Source: Sycon ciliatum (taxonomy: Eukaryota > Porifera > Calcarea > Leucosolenida > Sycettidae). Taken from it: DNA of 64,000 nt. The notes beneath the pieces are model-generated. The model was not told the DNA's origin, made no database searches, and worked only from the letters and a program-made list of their open reading frames with translations. Each line of letters begins with the position of its first letter. Position 1 is the first letter of the stretch. Position numbers and translations under genes: made by a program. The stretch is from NCBI RefSeq assembly GCF_964019385.1, contig NC_088646.1, forward strand, positions 19,600,407-19,664,406, read 5' to 3'. Positions 1 through 13,503 of the stretch are shown here, in pieces.

Positions 1-629
1 GTATGCGTGCCGTGCTACGTGGAACATTCAGTGTTAGCAGGTTGATCATTTGCACCAATGAGATTGGCGCAATACTACTCCCCGGTAGGAACACACATGT
101 GGAATCATCACCATTCCTCACTCGTCAATCCGTGCGGCATGTAGCCATCACGATCTCTAACTCTAAGCATTGTGCACCTGCCCACATTCCCTTTCTGAAT
201 CCAGAAAACCGGACCAGATCAGAGAGTAGAGGATGACATGTGGATGACACTGATTTAGAAAGAACAAAGCAAAGTGCGTGTCATGTTGACGCGGTCAGGG
301 ACTAGTAGGAGGCACAACAAAAGGTCCAAATCATCAATAGTCATTACCGCGTGGTCAGCAGACTCCATACGCCAACGTGGTGCCTGGTGGTGGTGGTAGG
401 GTGCCACAGCTGAGAGACTTGATAAGTCAGGCGAGTCACTGATTGGTGTAAACCTCGTCACGGCTTAGAACGTGTGGGCGTGCCTGACGTGTGACCGCTT
501 AGAAGTGAGCCACTCGAAGACAAGAGCATTTGCATAGGAGTGAAACCAGCCGCAGTCATTTCGCTGGGGAACGAGGTCATGACAGTGCAGTCCAAAGTGT
601 GCGGACGCAGATGAAAGACAAGTAAAGAG

Positions 630-863
<234 letters not shown>

Positions 864-1775
864 GGAGTTCCAATGTTCAAGAGAGCCTACGACCAGCTCA
901 CCCAAGTCAGCTTGACAAAACGGTCTTCTCTGCTGCTACATTCTGTTGTACATGTATTGGCACAACATTGCGACCACAGTCATAATGATTATCTTCACGT
1001 CACCAGATCATGCATGTGCGTGTCATCCACATGTATATCAGATACATGTGGATGTACCTTCTCTGTACTAATACGGATTGCGAGCATTTTGCTAAGACGA
1101 ACCCCTGGGCGGTTTATGTAGTACACACTCTTGGCTCGTGCCAAGATGGTCGATCCACAGCCAAGGGGGCTCATTCAGAATCACCTGTTTCGACTCCGGA
1201 GCTCCGAGAGTGAAAAACACAACATGTATGCAACCACAAGGCGGTGGTCTCGCCCACGCACTCAGCTTCATGTACTTCAAGTACTAGTACATGATCGATA
1301 ATGGAAAGGTTGCTGGTCAGGATCAATGCATTTTCTTATTTTAATATTATTTTGGCTGGTGCATGACGTGTTGCCAACGACGTCTAAGCACTCCGTAGTC
1401 CTAGGCCGTAGCCCATCGCCCCGGCAATGTGTGGGTGCGTATTTTGTGAATAGTCTGCACGTTACTATTGTCAATGGTCATGTGGCTCCACAAAGTGGAC
1501 TACAGTCATGTACAATGTAAATGCATTCCTGCGTATAATAAAGCATAAAGGGAGGATAAATGAACGCGAATGCCCATTGCTCAACGTACAGGTGCACATG
1601 TAGTCATGTACTTAAGTTAGAACACGTACTTGTTTCTCTTCCCCTGAACTTTACGCTCTGGGATTAAGCTTTGGGGAGTTGAAAAGGACAAGGTCCGAAG
1701 AAACCATCAGGACTCCAACCAAGCATGCTCGCTTCGGGGCAGTGATGCTCTACCGCCAACTTATCCTCCTTGTCT

Positions 1776-1787
1776 TCTCCCTCCCTC

Positions 1788-1851
<64 letters not shown>

Positions 1852-1878
1852 CTCTGTGTCTCTCGGGGTGTGTCTCTC

Positions 1879-1922
<44 letters not shown>
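1776..1922. repeat. (CT)n / CTTT / CTGT microsatellite with C run
   Basis: A compound tract: a run of C near 1789-1798, then CT repeats, CTTT repeats, CTGT repeats and CT again. It is low-complexity and not coding. Confidence 0.93.
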
Positions 1923-1925
<3 letters not shown>

Positions 1926-2439
1926 GCGATCACAAAGCAACCTGTCCGATTCTGCTAAGGCAAAGTGCAAAATGCCATAAAAATATTGATGAGAGGCCAG
2001 TATAGTATGAGACTTGTCATACTGTATTGTTCCATGCATTGCAAGATAATCACAGTATAGTCATGTATACTAGTACTTCAAGGACTATCTGACTGCCCTT
2101 CACGGCTTCAGGCTTGGTCCGAAAATACCAACATAAAAAGGCGAAACGTACACTGTAGATGAGAAGGGACCGTAGACATTGAAATCCCCAACCGTGTATA
2201 CATTTCTTTATCTGACTGTGGGTGTAAATTATTATGTCACGCACCGGTACTTGTGCTTGGGCATTGTTTACAGATCGCCAGGAGAAATACAAACTTTGTG
2301 AGACTGACTTTAGTACACTGTTGCTGACACTAGTCATTAGACGGCAGCCTATAAGTATAACCATGATAACACTTTACACAGAATCTGTAATCGTCGTCGT
2401 GGATTTGCGTACATTGTATGATTTGTGATGCAGCGATTA

Positions 2440-2525
2440 AAATAATAAATAAATTTCACGGTTCGCGTGAGACTCGGCTGGAAGCCGAGTTTTCCGCCGT
2501 GGGAACGCCACCACCCTCTATGTAG
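2440..2525 (+). repeat. Dispersed repeat copy 1 (partner at 22195-22290)
   Basis: This segment contains a hairpin, ACTCGGC-tggaa-GCCGAGT, followed by TTTTCC and GGAACGCC-A/G-CCACCC. The reverse complement of 22195-22290 carries the same order of blocks (AATTCACGGT, GACTCGG, GCCGAGTTTTCC, GGAACGCC, CCACCC) with point changes. Two diverged copies of one interspersed repeat are therefore present. Family unknown. Confidence 0.6.
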
Positions 2526-5500
2526 GATCAAGGCACAGATGCAGCGATTATCACTATCATATCAGGATAATTCTCTACCGCCGAGCAGCAGCTGCCAGCA
2601 TGCACCAGTCTAGGATTTGACGGCAGAGTTAGTAAGACTACTAAAAGTAAAAGCGAATGAAACAAGACTACAACATCGCCGCTTTGTGACTACCATCATA
2701 TAATTATTCATAATACCGGTAATTATTATTATGTTCATGTACAGTGTACCGTAGTTCTTTTGTGGCCTGGTCAAGAGTACCTGAACGCAGCTTACAGTCA
2801 GAGAGCTGTGTACATGTAGTGTGATCCGGACCAGTTTGGGTCTGGACTAGACTCTGGAGTCTGGACAGCAAGTCATGTTACGGTTTTCATTATTATTTCA
2901 CATTAAATTACTCATTACCAACTGTTTTTATTCATCATTCCTGCACGCAAAGTGAGCAAATCCACAGCTGTAGTCTTCGGAGTCCTGACGGCTAATGGGT
3001 TCTACGGGTAACTTCTACCACATCTCTAGATTCTTAGCCATATCGTGTCCTATTTGGTATGGCGATTGTGCCTTGAGTTTCCTCCTGTTCACGCTTGTTG
3101 AACAGATGAAAGCGCCATCTTCCGACGCATGTCTTCCTTCGGAGGCCTTTCTGGGGCGAGCGGCAGCCACAGAGTGTCACGAAGATATAAAAATAGCCAC
3201 CTGTCCGGAAACTCTACACTGTACACGCTTTATTTAAAATTACATAATTTGGGGGCATGTTGGTCTTGGCAAAGAGCTCGCAAAGGATAAAACTGAGGAA
3301 GCAAATCCATTCCTTCCGAAGTTCCGGACTGATGTAACCCGTATGTCACCCAAATCCAGTCGCCGGTCTGTGTGTGCAAATCTGATTGCCCGAATACAAT
3401 GTTCTGAGTTTCACTGAATGTTGCGCCTCGCCGGCAGCGTTCGTGGCCAGCTACATGTAGGAGAGAAAAACAAAACAGGCTGTCAGCTAGCATTCTCAGC
3501 ATTTTCAGTCTGTCCGCGTCTGAGGTTATGCAAGACCACGGGCATGCCTGGGCCTTGGCATCGCTGCCAGCAGCACGAGCAACAAACAGAACTGTCTTCT
3601 TAGCGTGGCTATTGAGACATCTTGAGGACTTCCTGGCTATATCGTGCTTGTGATTCCTAACATGGTGGACTGCATCAGAGTGCATGCCTACATTGTAGAG
3701 ACGCGATTGATCGTATTCACAACACAACGCTGCCAAACTCCTTAAAGACACGACATGACATAACATTGGGGGGGGGGGGGTAATATTGCTAGTATAGATC
3801 TACCGTTTTACAAAACTTTTCATTATTCAGTTACTGGTAGACTCACTGCAAAAAGGATGGATTCCACGTTTACGCCGGTGCACCGGCGATCATCACACAA
3901 AAGAACCCGCGTTCAGAGACCGGAAGATCCGGGGAAAGATGGAGAGCGTTTAGCTGTGTTTTGCTTTCAAGAGAGCAATTTGTGCGTCTGAAAAATGAAG
4001 ACAATGACCTGGTCATTACATGACGCAGTGTATTCTTAGAGCAACTGCGCTTTTCAGTGAGATTTGCTGCGACCAGGTAGTAGGGGTAGTAACACGGACG
4101 ACAAAAACCAGTAAAGTAGGAACTGTCCTTGCGACACTACAGCGGTGACACACCTCCACAACACCCACAGTGCCACACCGCACAACAATGTCAACACTCG
4201 ACAACAGCCACAAGTCGTGAGCCAGCGGCAGCGTGTAAGTAAGTACCCCGTGCGCGTGATGTATCAGCTGAGCTAGCGTGACTGATACTACTGATAGCTG
4301 ATACATTACCATTAGGACAACGATCATGAGTACTCAACGCAGCGCGTTCCCAGTGTGGGGCTGCAATGTCGCAGTGTCGGCGCCAGATCTCTTGTTGGAC
4401 ACCGGCCTGGGTCACAGTGGGTGCCTAGCGCCTGGCGGTCCTGGTGAACGAGGAGTACGGAATGTCCGCCAGTCCGGACCTGTGTGTTCGTCTGGTGAGC
4501 GCCAGGGCTAGGCCACTGTACTGTGTCACGGGTCCAACACTGAGGTCTGAACTAAAGCATACAGTACTGCCACTGGTGGTCAGTGGTCAGCGCGGTGGAT
4601 GCTGCATCATCATCATAATCATTCACGCCTCCTCCTCCTCTGAGATCCTCATCATCATTTTTTGCCGTTGTCCTCAATTCAAGCTCAACTGGCTCTAGCT
4701 GTGGTCGCGACTTTACGGCAAACAAGTTACATATAAATCATTGCAAAGGCTTGAAAAATCACAGCGGACATACCAGCCAGGGGCCGCAGTTGTCTCATCG
4801 ACATCCTCTCGGACTCGATCCAACAACTGACTGCAACTCTTGCACTGTGAGTGGAGCATGCACCCATGGCCATGATTGCAGTTCCTGGTTCGTAACAAAG
4901 CAATCACCAAACAACAACCCCCAAAACCAGACACGGTCACGGGTGCCCGTAGCTGTGCTGCCTCTTCATCTTGAGTTGTGACGTAACGTTGTGTGCATGT
5001 CTATGACATTGTAGATACGTATGTATATTGTCTGTAGATTCACCTACACTATGTTCAGCGCTGAGCGTATTCCCCATTCATTCTGTTTCGCAACGCCCTA
5101 CTCCGCATTCCCCACTCCATCCGTATCCGGGCTGCGCTCTCTCTCACTCTCACTGCGCGACGGAGAACGTAAACGTTGCGACACCAGCATGCCCATATTA
5201 GCGTTACGTGTGGAGAGGTTCGTTGTGTTAGCGAACATGTTTTTGTAGATGGTGGGCATGAATGTTTGGCTAGTCTCTGTGCGGGTTCACACCATGCATA
5301 ATGCATTACTAGTACTAACCCAAGTCCCAATGCTCACAACAGCCTGAACAGGCTGGTACTCATGCCAGCTAGCTATTTGGTGCATTCCAAAGAGTCTTGG
5401 CGATCAAGTGACATTTTGACACTATCCGACCGCTAGCACTGCCATTCGGAAACATAGCATCTGCTTGTACGTAGACCTACGTATCCCAGCGAGTACACAG

Positions 5501-6029
5501 CCGCCTTCCAAAAAAAATTTTCTGGCCAAGTAATCGATCGCGCGTACGGCGACACCAAGTACGCACATAGGGGAAAGCCGCGTCGATATCGGGATGGTGC
5601 ACTTGGTTATCGTTTGGCACAGGGCCATTTTCTCATCTGCACGTTTCCCGCCCTACACTAGTCTTGTAGTCAGCTTTTACTGGCACCGATCCCTAGCCTT
5701 CTGTGGTGTTAGGCGCTAGGTACTCTCTGTACACGTCGCTGCATTCCTCTGGTCGTCAGGGCCATAGGGGTGTGTGGTGGTGTGGCAACTTCTTATTCGG
5801 CGGCAGCCCGCGAAAATGCTCAGTTGCGATTCGAGCTGGCAGTGGAGAGGTTGCGCTGGGCCGATAATTTTTTTAGTGTACTTGCAGCGTCTGCTTAGTG
5901 GATGTGGTGTGTGGAGAGTCGAGAGCAGGAATTTGGTGACATTCGTAGGAGCTACCGGATGTTGACGTCGTTAGTACGCAGTTTAGTCCTAGTGGATACG
6001 TGTGCTGTTTGCTGGAGAGACTGTCCAAG

Positions 6030-6147
6030 ATGAGAGGATATACTAGTAGTAGACGAGTTGGAGGCTGTGGTCCGCAGTTTGGACAAGTTTGGGTTGCGCT
6101 CTTGTCCGTAGTTTTATTATGCTCCTGGAGTGGTAGCGCAAGTGCGG
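6030..6147 (+). CDS. LDLa gene exon 1: signal peptide
   Basis: The ATG at 6030 (context CCAAG before it) opens 39 codons plus 1 nt, ending in donor GTAAGG. The peptide has a basic N-terminus, a hydrophobic core [10 protein letters not shown] and a small-residue end SGSASA, as in a cleavable signal peptide. Phase 1 matches exon 2. Confidence 0.78.
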
Positions 6148-9100
6148 GTAAGGACTGTCCGACACCCATCGCATAACTAGCTGGCCGAATACGTATTATC
6201 AAAACTACACACAAGATTTTTGTTGACGTTGTTAGCGTTTAGCGCTTTGAGTTGTGCCTGTCCAACCCTCCTGCAAATGAGTGTGTGAGCGAGTGGTTGC
6301 GAAGTGTCCCACGCTTCCGCATAGGGTCTTCGACCTCGTCATGTAGCGTAAAAATGGTACTATTTTTATAGCTCATAAAACCAGAATATCGTGTTTGCTT
6401 GCTTGTTACTGTTATTGGTGCAGAATGCTTCGACTTCTTTGAGTTTACGTGTGTGAATGACGGCGCATGCATACCCAAGATGTGGCGTTGCAACAGAGCC
6501 ATCGACTGCAAGGACGGCTCTGATGAACAGGGCTGTCCTGGGCGAGGTGAGAACTGTTTGAAGTTAGGATTAAGTCTCTAATAGCAGTGGGTATGAGAAT
6601 CGTGGACCCAATTGTAACAGTTTTACTCGGTGCGTGTACTGTTTGCTCTCGTCGTGTAGTGCGTGTGAGGTGAACAGTCTGAAAAAAATTTGGTCTTCCT
6701 GCTCCGTGTGGCAAATGACGCTTTTGTTTTCGCCGAGGCTTCTGGGATGCATTTAGCTTTGCTGCTTGGCCTCCTTCCAACACCAAAGCCATGCACTGGT
6801 GTCGTACTACAACTGTAGTGTAGATCTACGCCGAAAGCGAGAATAGCAACAGTGTCCGAGTTGACAGCGTATTTAGCATTGGCGGCTCTCTCCCCCCCCC
6901 CCCCCCTCTCTCTCTCGCCGTGGGTTTGCGTGCTTCTTGCGTTCTTCGTTCTGTGACTCCGCGGCTGGATGCCGTTCACTGCTGTTGCTAACTGCGCTAG
7001 GAATGTACACTGGCGGAGCTGCTGCCTTTGCTTTACATTGGAGAGGATCTCTTGACCGACCGGTCTTCATAGGCACGATGCCAAGACCGCTTTGGCCTGG
7101 CTGCTTCGTTGCTCTGCGCGTCGAACCCACCATCTTAGAATGTCTGGCGACCATACTCAGTGCACACAGTGACGGACGTCGCGCTCGCCGGCTTGCATGT
7201 CGTCGCAAATGCTAGTGGTCATTGCTGGAACTAATCTGTTTGGCCGCCGCTGCTACCTTCAAGGCTTGCAGCAGCAGTGAAGATGCGATGGATGTTGCTG
7301 GTCATGGCTGAGTGCGCACGACGTCCGTGTACTCTTGAGTATTGTGCCAACCACCTCCAGCGTTCTCACAGTATTGCATGGAAGGCTTTTTCCGCCTTGC
7401 TCATGACGGTGAACACGAGTAGTTTTCAGTGTAACTATACCACAGCGTGTCACGTCTTCTTATTTTTAGAAAGAAATTTTTCGAAGTGGAGGTGATGAAG
7501 ACGACCGGCAGAATATTTTCTTCCTCGCGTTGCCTCCGGATCCTTCTAGACTAGACCAGAGAGTACTCTCACAATTTTCTATTGACATGTAGCGAACGTA
7601 CATTACCTTGTGCTGTCTTTTATTTCCGGCATAGGTATAAACACGAACCGTGTCAGTAGATAGAAGTTAGCACCTATGTGTTCCGCGAGAATGTTTCGCG
7701 CCACTGTTGCGTAACTTTTGGGTCTGCCAACGTGGAGGTGTTGTCCGTGCTTTCACAATTTCGCAGCAAGATGAAAATATACATGTACTTGCTTGAACTG
7801 ATTGCAGTAACAGATCGTAGCTGTGACAATGCAAGCACAATCATAATGACATTACATTGTACTGTTGCCTGCTACTGGAACGTGTTTCTGCTACAGTACT
7901 ACTTCGTATGACAGTACAGTACTGCTAAAGCCTCTTGTACGGGCAAAAAGAAATATATCGTGAAATAAATAGTGATGGACAGGAGAACAGTGATCTGTGG
8001 CTATTGGTTTTGCTTGAGAGGCAGCTACCATGCTTGCACTACAGTGCACAGTTGCAAACAGAGTTCAAAATGTTTTTCAAGCCCCAACACTCCACAAAAA
8101 CTGCTTTGTAATGCTTCCTGGAGAAGTGACAAGCTTTGCACCCACTACTTGTACCGCTATTACCCAAGTCTTTCCTTGGAAATGTATGGGTTTTGTAGTT
8201 AGTACGACAGGTGATGTATGCAGGGCTTGGAACGGGGTGGTGCTGTTTTGAGTGGGCCGATAAGTAGTTTGCAAAGTGAACTGCATGCCAATGATGTTCT
8301 TGGCACGTACTGGAGTACTGTGCTGCAATGTGTTGTTCTGCTACATGACTGCACAATGTACATGAGTGTATCTAATCGTGGAAGCCATCCTGTACTGTGC
8401 ATGTGCTCTACTGAAACTGTGAAAGTCAAAAGCTCTACATGTAGTCCTTAGTCCTGACTTTCTCACTCCAGACCAGTTCTGCTTGCGCACCCCCTCCCCC
8501 CAATTGGCCCTCCCGCTTTGCCACATCTCTCACACGCCAGTCTGTTCTGTATCCATGGATGTTAGTGTACCAGCCAAGCACACCGTATGACTTTGGGCAG
8601 CTTGTCACAATAGAGACAAAAGTCACAAAACACATGCATGTAGAACCTTTCACCACATACACAGACTTCCTAATTTGGACTTCTGTGCAGGAAGAACAAT
8701 GAGTTCGGTATTGCAATTTACACTTCCCAACCCTGAGTGATTGGCACCCCGGATGATACGATCGTGGCCATACTGCTTGTATTGCTTATCTCCAGACCCA
8801 GTAACCACCGCAAGCCCCACGACCATTCCGACTACTGCTCCGTCCACTGCCGCCGCCGTGTCTGATGTTGTTGCCGCGTCGTCGACGGCGCAGCAGGTGA
8901 ACACCGACAATGCACAGCCCGTCGAAGTGGTTATAGACGCAGAGACTGCCGCCGTCATGGATACCACTGGCCTTGAGCCCACAGCCGCCGTCACCGTCCC
9001 CGCTAGTGTCCGCAGCACGCAGGCAAGCGCGACTGAGGAGGGTGTTGACAACCGCTGTGGAAATGCACTCTTCTACTGTGAGTTCACTGAGAAGAAGTGC

Positions 9101-11301
9101 CAGCCAGAGGCGTGGCTCTGCGACACGTACCCGGATTGCGTCAACCCGCTGACAAACATTGCCGTCGATGAAACTGATGCGTTGTGCACGCCTCAACCAG
9201 GTAGGTGGTGGCATGAGATTCTTTTGGTGGTCTGCAGCCTCTGTCGCTCGTATTTCGTGTGGGTTGCATCATGTCTCTGGGATTTCGAACGTGTATCTTA
9301 TTGGCCTTGCCTTGCTCTCCTTGTTTTTGTGGTTTGTTTCAGCAACGTCCAGACGTGAAATCCAGACCACGACGACAAGAAGACCGGTAACCAGCACGGG
9401 ACCGGTGACAACCGTCGCGACTACTCGTACGTGTCTTGAAATGTTTTGAAAGTGTTGTGTTTCCCATGAAGTAAATTTCACCTCCACCACATGCGCTCTC
9501 CGGCCGACGTCATCACACCAGTAATAGGACTCCCTCCAAGTTGTAGATACTGACCAATAAAACTACTTCGTTGATAAACAGGCCGAAAGCCGCTGCTTAC
9601 CCGTTCAGTACAATGTTATGTGACCCATGGACCTAGAGCCACGCTCTATTGAGATTCCCGCTTTTGGATGCTGCTTTCTGGTCGGATTGGAGGGTGTTGC
9701 GAGTGCTTGCTTGGTACTGCCACTGCCCCCGATGCTGTGAGGGTGGAGCTGCTGTAAGGGCACAGACCCCCCGTAGAACACTGCTCAGTGCTGAGAATTG
9801 TGTGGCCGTGTGTTGTTGTTTGACGTGTTTGTGCACAGGACCCACTGGTCTGTACCATCCACCCACGGCGTCTGTGAAGAAGAACCGGCAAGCCTGTAAG
9901 TATGCGTGTGAATGAGTGCAGTCTAGCCGAAAGGAATGGCAGTGGGTAGTTAAGGCCATGAATGTTTGTATGTGTGTGTGTGGGGGGGGGGGGGGGGGGG
10001 GCATCAACGCACTGTCAGTGTGGTTATAAATGCAGGCTGTGTGCAGGAACTGAGCTGCATTCGTGAACAGAAGTGGTACCTTTGCATAATACTTATGGTG
10101 TTTACCATAGTTGCGCATCTTACCATAATAATACTTGTCTCGCATTTTGTGTGTGTGTGTGTGTCCTTTAGCTGACAACTCGCTGCTGATTGCGGTAGCG
10201 TGCGGGGCCTTGGGTGTCGTCTTTGTCGCCCTTCTCCTTCTTCTCCTTTACATTGCTCGCGGGAAACAGTAAGTTCTCATTGTGTATGGAATAAACATGT
10301 AACTGTGAGTGTAGATAGATTCACCCTGCATTACGCTGTAGTCTAGTGCATTTATCATGAGTTCTCACGTCACTAACCCAAACAATCGCATGTGTACTGA
10401 AGGCAATTTTTGGGTTCAAAAACAAACAAACATAGTCCGTTTGCCAAACGTTTCCATTTTGGCTGCATTCTGGTTGGCTCGACGATCTCAGTTGTTCAAT
10501 GTTGGCCGGTTCAGCCGTACTATTGCTAGCAACGCATGGGCAACAGTCGGTGCACATCAAGTAGATTTAGAATGTTGTATGTGTGTGCGTGTGCCAACTT
10601 GTGTTTATCTCTCTAGGCGGCAAAATGGCACCAATCAAACCACTGGAAAGAGCCCAGCGAAGGGCGCGAAGATCTTGATTGACTGTGAGGAAGGAGAGCC
10701 TGTCAAGAAACCACCGAGCAAGTTCGTGGAGCCTTCAGGCAGCCATCAGCCAGTAGCACATGCGACTGTGAAAGTCGTCCAGCCAGTGAACATGGTCACT
10801 TCCGTTTCGACGACAAGTCAAGGCTCTCCGAAAAATGTAAGAGCGGTTCGAACACTATATATACGGTAAAGTTTTCCTGCTACCCGCCTCAGTGGTGTAG
10901 GTCGACTTGTTCATGGCATGTCCGCAATCGGCTACTAGTACTGTAACTCTCGACAATTCCGCCACAAAATCGGGCCTTGTCGCTATGGACTGGCACCGTT
11001 TATATGAAATCTAGAGAGCCGGGAACCACTTCAAATGCACCCCGGACTGCGCATCTGGGTACTGGGAGCGTGCATGCTTTGGCACTGTGTATCGATTTGG
11101 CTTATCGCTGGCCATAATGCATAGTCTTCTACTGGCCCGTAGCTCAGTGCTGCCATACTTTGTCTCGCGGCGGATATTCGAATGCGAATGTTTTGTTTTG
11201 GTGTTTTGGTTCCGGCTTTCTGATGGAAGTATTGTTGTGCATTCTTATTCTTCTTGCGTGTCTGTGCGTAGATACACCATCAATGTGTATCCAGTGTGTA
11301 G
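6030..11301 (+). CDS. LDLa-domain single-pass membrane protein (8 exons)
   Basis: Join of 6030-6147, 6424-6546, 8796-9200, 9343-9426, 9839-9895, 10172-10268, 10617-10836 and 11272-11301; every junction has GT-AG and matching phase, giving 1134 nt (377 residues). In order: a signal peptide of about 38 residues; one canonical LDL-receptor class A repeat with six Cys and the calcium cage [11 protein letters not shown]; a Thr/Ala/Val-rich stretch likely to be O-glycosylated; a second, divergent six-Cys LDLa-like module lacking the acidic cage; Thr-rich and basic linkers; a Leu/Val transmembrane helix; and a cytosolic tail of about 84 residues. LDLa modules bind lipoprotein or other ligands with calcium. 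Ligand and orthologue are unknown. More exons could hide in the 2.2-kb third intron. The last exon is the weakest call: without that splice the frame runs on to a TAA at 10867-10869. Confidence 0.8.
6424..6546 (+). CDS. LDLa gene exon 2: LDL-receptor class A module
   Basis: A 123-bp phase 1-1 exon encoding one complete LDLa repeat: Cys-x-Phe spacing, [16 protein letters not shown], then [11 protein letters not shown]. Symmetric 1-1 exons are the classical form for shuffled extracellular modules. Confidence 0.9.
8796..9200 (+). CDS. LDLa gene exon 3: Thr/Ala-rich linker and second LDLa-like module
   Basis: Acceptor TTATCTCCAG and donor GTAGGT; phase 1-1. The first 90 residues are Thr/Ala/Ser/Val-rich. 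The remainder (RCGN... YC... KC... WLCD... DC... LC) has six cysteines spaced like an LDLa repeat but lacks the SDE calcium motif. Confidence 0.8.
9343..9426 (+). CDS. LDLa gene exon 4: Thr-rich linker
   Basis: An 84-bp phase 1-1 exon between acceptor TTTGTTTCAG and donor GTACGT. It encodes a Thr-rich stretch ([17 protein letters not shown]), probably an O-glycosylated stalk. Confidence 0.7.
9839..9895 (+). CDS. LDLa gene exon 5: short juxtamembrane linker
   Basis: A 57-bp phase 1-1 exon, acceptor TTTGTGCACAG and donor GTAAGT, encoding a Pro- and Lys-containing stretch ([18 protein letters not shown]). Confidence 0.65.
10172..10268 (+). CDS. LDLa gene exon 6: transmembrane helix
   Basis: After acceptor TGTCCTTTAG it encodes SDNSLL followed by about 24 hydrophobic residues ([20 protein letters not shown]) and the stop-transfer YIARGK. 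It ends in phase 2 at donor GTAAGT. Confidence 0.8.
10617..10836 (+). CDS. LDLa gene exon 7: cytosolic tail
   Basis: Encodes a Lys/Pro/Ser-rich hydrophilic tail of about 73 residues (for example [16 protein letters not shown]). It ends in phase 0 before a possible donor GTAAGA. If that donor is not used, the frame stops at 10867-10869 after RAVRTLYIR. Confidence 0.7.
11272..11301 (+). CDS. LDLa gene possible exon 8: C-terminal 9 residues
   Basis: After acceptor TGTGCGTAG, phase 0 reading gives IHHQCVSSV and a stop. The C-terminus S-S-V would fit a class I PDZ ligand. This terminal exon rests only on splice-site and phase agreement. Confidence 0.35.
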   Translation: MHHQCVSSV

Positions 11302-13501
11302 ACTCGGTCAAGTAGGACACGGCGTGAGCAGCAGACAACCGCATGGTCTCTGCAACAGATGACCCCGGAACTCTGTGCTGCGGGTACGTAGCACGAGTGT
11401 GAACTCTCCCCTATCGTCATATTCCAATTACGAAATATATTCGCATGCACCGTACACTAGGTGCCATTCTATTCTTTAGCCCCGTCAATATATTCCTTTC
11501 GAAAAGAAGAAATATTTTATCGCTTGCGTCTGTTCGAATAACGCCGGCTTTTTTGTTTCAGTTTTCTTGATTTGTGATACTCTTCATCATGATTATATTT
11601 GGAGCAAGAGCTGAGATCCATGCATGTAATTTTATTTGGTTGAGCGCGGAGACAAGATGTCCTGGAGAATCAGGCCTCTCTGAGTTGTGTTTTATCCAGA
11701 ACCCCCATACAGTGTTCTATACCAACTGGCACATGGTGTACTGTGTCTAGCTCATATCTATACTCCTATTGAGTAGCTTTACTGTTTCTAGTTCGTATCA
11801 GTGCACATTCAGTCTGCTGCTATAGTGCAGCAGTCATATTAGAGTTGACATACCTCCGTGTTGACCAGTGCCTATAACAACGAGAGCTTTTCCGACGTGT
11901 AATTTTTTACTCCTATAAGAGTTGATTTTCGCGAGAGTTTGTAGAGCTTTTGAACTGCTTGTTCACTCTACAGCGAATTTTATCATTCTTACTGTCGACC
12001 TCTTTTTCGTTTTACCTTAATCTTGTTTAGAGAGCCTAATGCTAATTTTGTTGTTTTCCACCACTTGTTCACTTTACCTCCCCAATTGGTTAATTCCGTT
12101 GAACACCAGTACAACTCACTTGATGTTATTTTTATTTTTATTTTTGATTAATTGGGAAAACTATCCTGGAGACTGAAATCGTGGTGTGTGTCGACTGCTG
12201 TGTGGTAGTGTCACATATATGTAGCTACGTACACATGCCTGTGCACACAAACACACACACACACACACACACAGACGCACATACACGCGCACACACGTAC
12301 GCACACTTCGACAGCTAGTGAGTAGTGTTTTATGTGTTGGTGCACCCGCGCCGGTACGCGGTGGGCAACAAGCTGTCCCTGCGGGAATTTGCGGAAAGAA
12401 CACTCGAAAACTTGCGCAAGAAATTGCGGCAGAAAGTAACAAAAAATGCGACGAAAAGTGCGGAATGATGCAACCTTAGTGTACTGTAGCCTGTAGCAGT
12501 GTAGGCCAGTGGCTGTAGCACATCCTGTCAAACCGCAGTGCTATTCAGTGGCGCGGAACAGTGTGTCACTGTCAGATGGAAAGCTTCAGTCTTTTTTTAT
12601 TACCATGGCTACTCGCTAGTGCTAACCGGACGAACTGGTACAGTCATGGTGTCACAGTGACTGACAGCGGTGGTCCGGTACACATCACACACACTGCACT
12701 GGTCTGTGTGTGGTCACCATTCTGGGTGCCTTTCGGCGCTGCAAAGTTAGTTGTTTGGGTGAAAATAATAGTTTGGTGGTGTAAAGCCAAACGTTCCATG
12801 GTCGCTTTCAGATTACAGTCATTGTATCACCACTGAACAGTTGGCTTGAGTTTTTTCATTGTTGGAGAAGTACCTTTATCATGTAGTTGGAAAACGAAGA
12901 GGTTCAGAGCTTTCATCAACTGTTCAAGTTATTAGTTAGTTCGCATACCCTCGCGGCTGTTAGCAACGACGTTACGCGTCTCCCGGCACAGTACAGAGAG
13001 AATGAGAGCGCGACGAGTATGCAATGTCAGCCCGGTAAGTGCACTGAGTCTGTGTGGATGAAAATAGTTAGCGAAGAAAATGGGTTTCAGCGACTACGCC
13101 CGGCGGTCGGTAGACTACAGTACAGAGTACAGTCACACAGTACAGTATGTTCGGTGTGGAGTTGTGTGGTGTAAGGAGGGAGGGGGTGGGGGAAGGTGCT
13201 GTGTGCGTGTGTATTTTTAGTTTGCGGCGGATACCGGTAGACCTACACTGTACTTCGAAGTATCATGTACTTGATTGTAGTATTGGATTTGGAAAAATGT
13301 AGAGAAATGCGAGAGAGATGCGAGTCGTAGTCTCACAGTCTTGGTGGCAATGGGAGGGCTAGGGGGAGAGCAAGAGGAAAGCAGCAATGTCGCAAAGTGG
13401 ACAGCTGTGTGCACCTACAAGGCTTTAGGTTACGTGTATGCGGAACTGAGTTTGTCGAAACATGTTACAGATGGGTGCCAGTTACGTTGTACATGTACAT
13501 G
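11302..13501. other. Intergenic, no supported gene
   Basis: Contains a (CA)n tract near 12247-12296 but no coding signal I can support. The open frame at 12887-13174 has no recognisable motif or splice context. Confidence 0.5.
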
Positions 13502-13503
13502 TA

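Noticed and set aside
3230-3766. 178-residue minus-strand open frame
   Set aside because: It has no recognisable motif, no splice or start context and no similarity I can recall. It ends at a G run, so chance is the simplest explanation.
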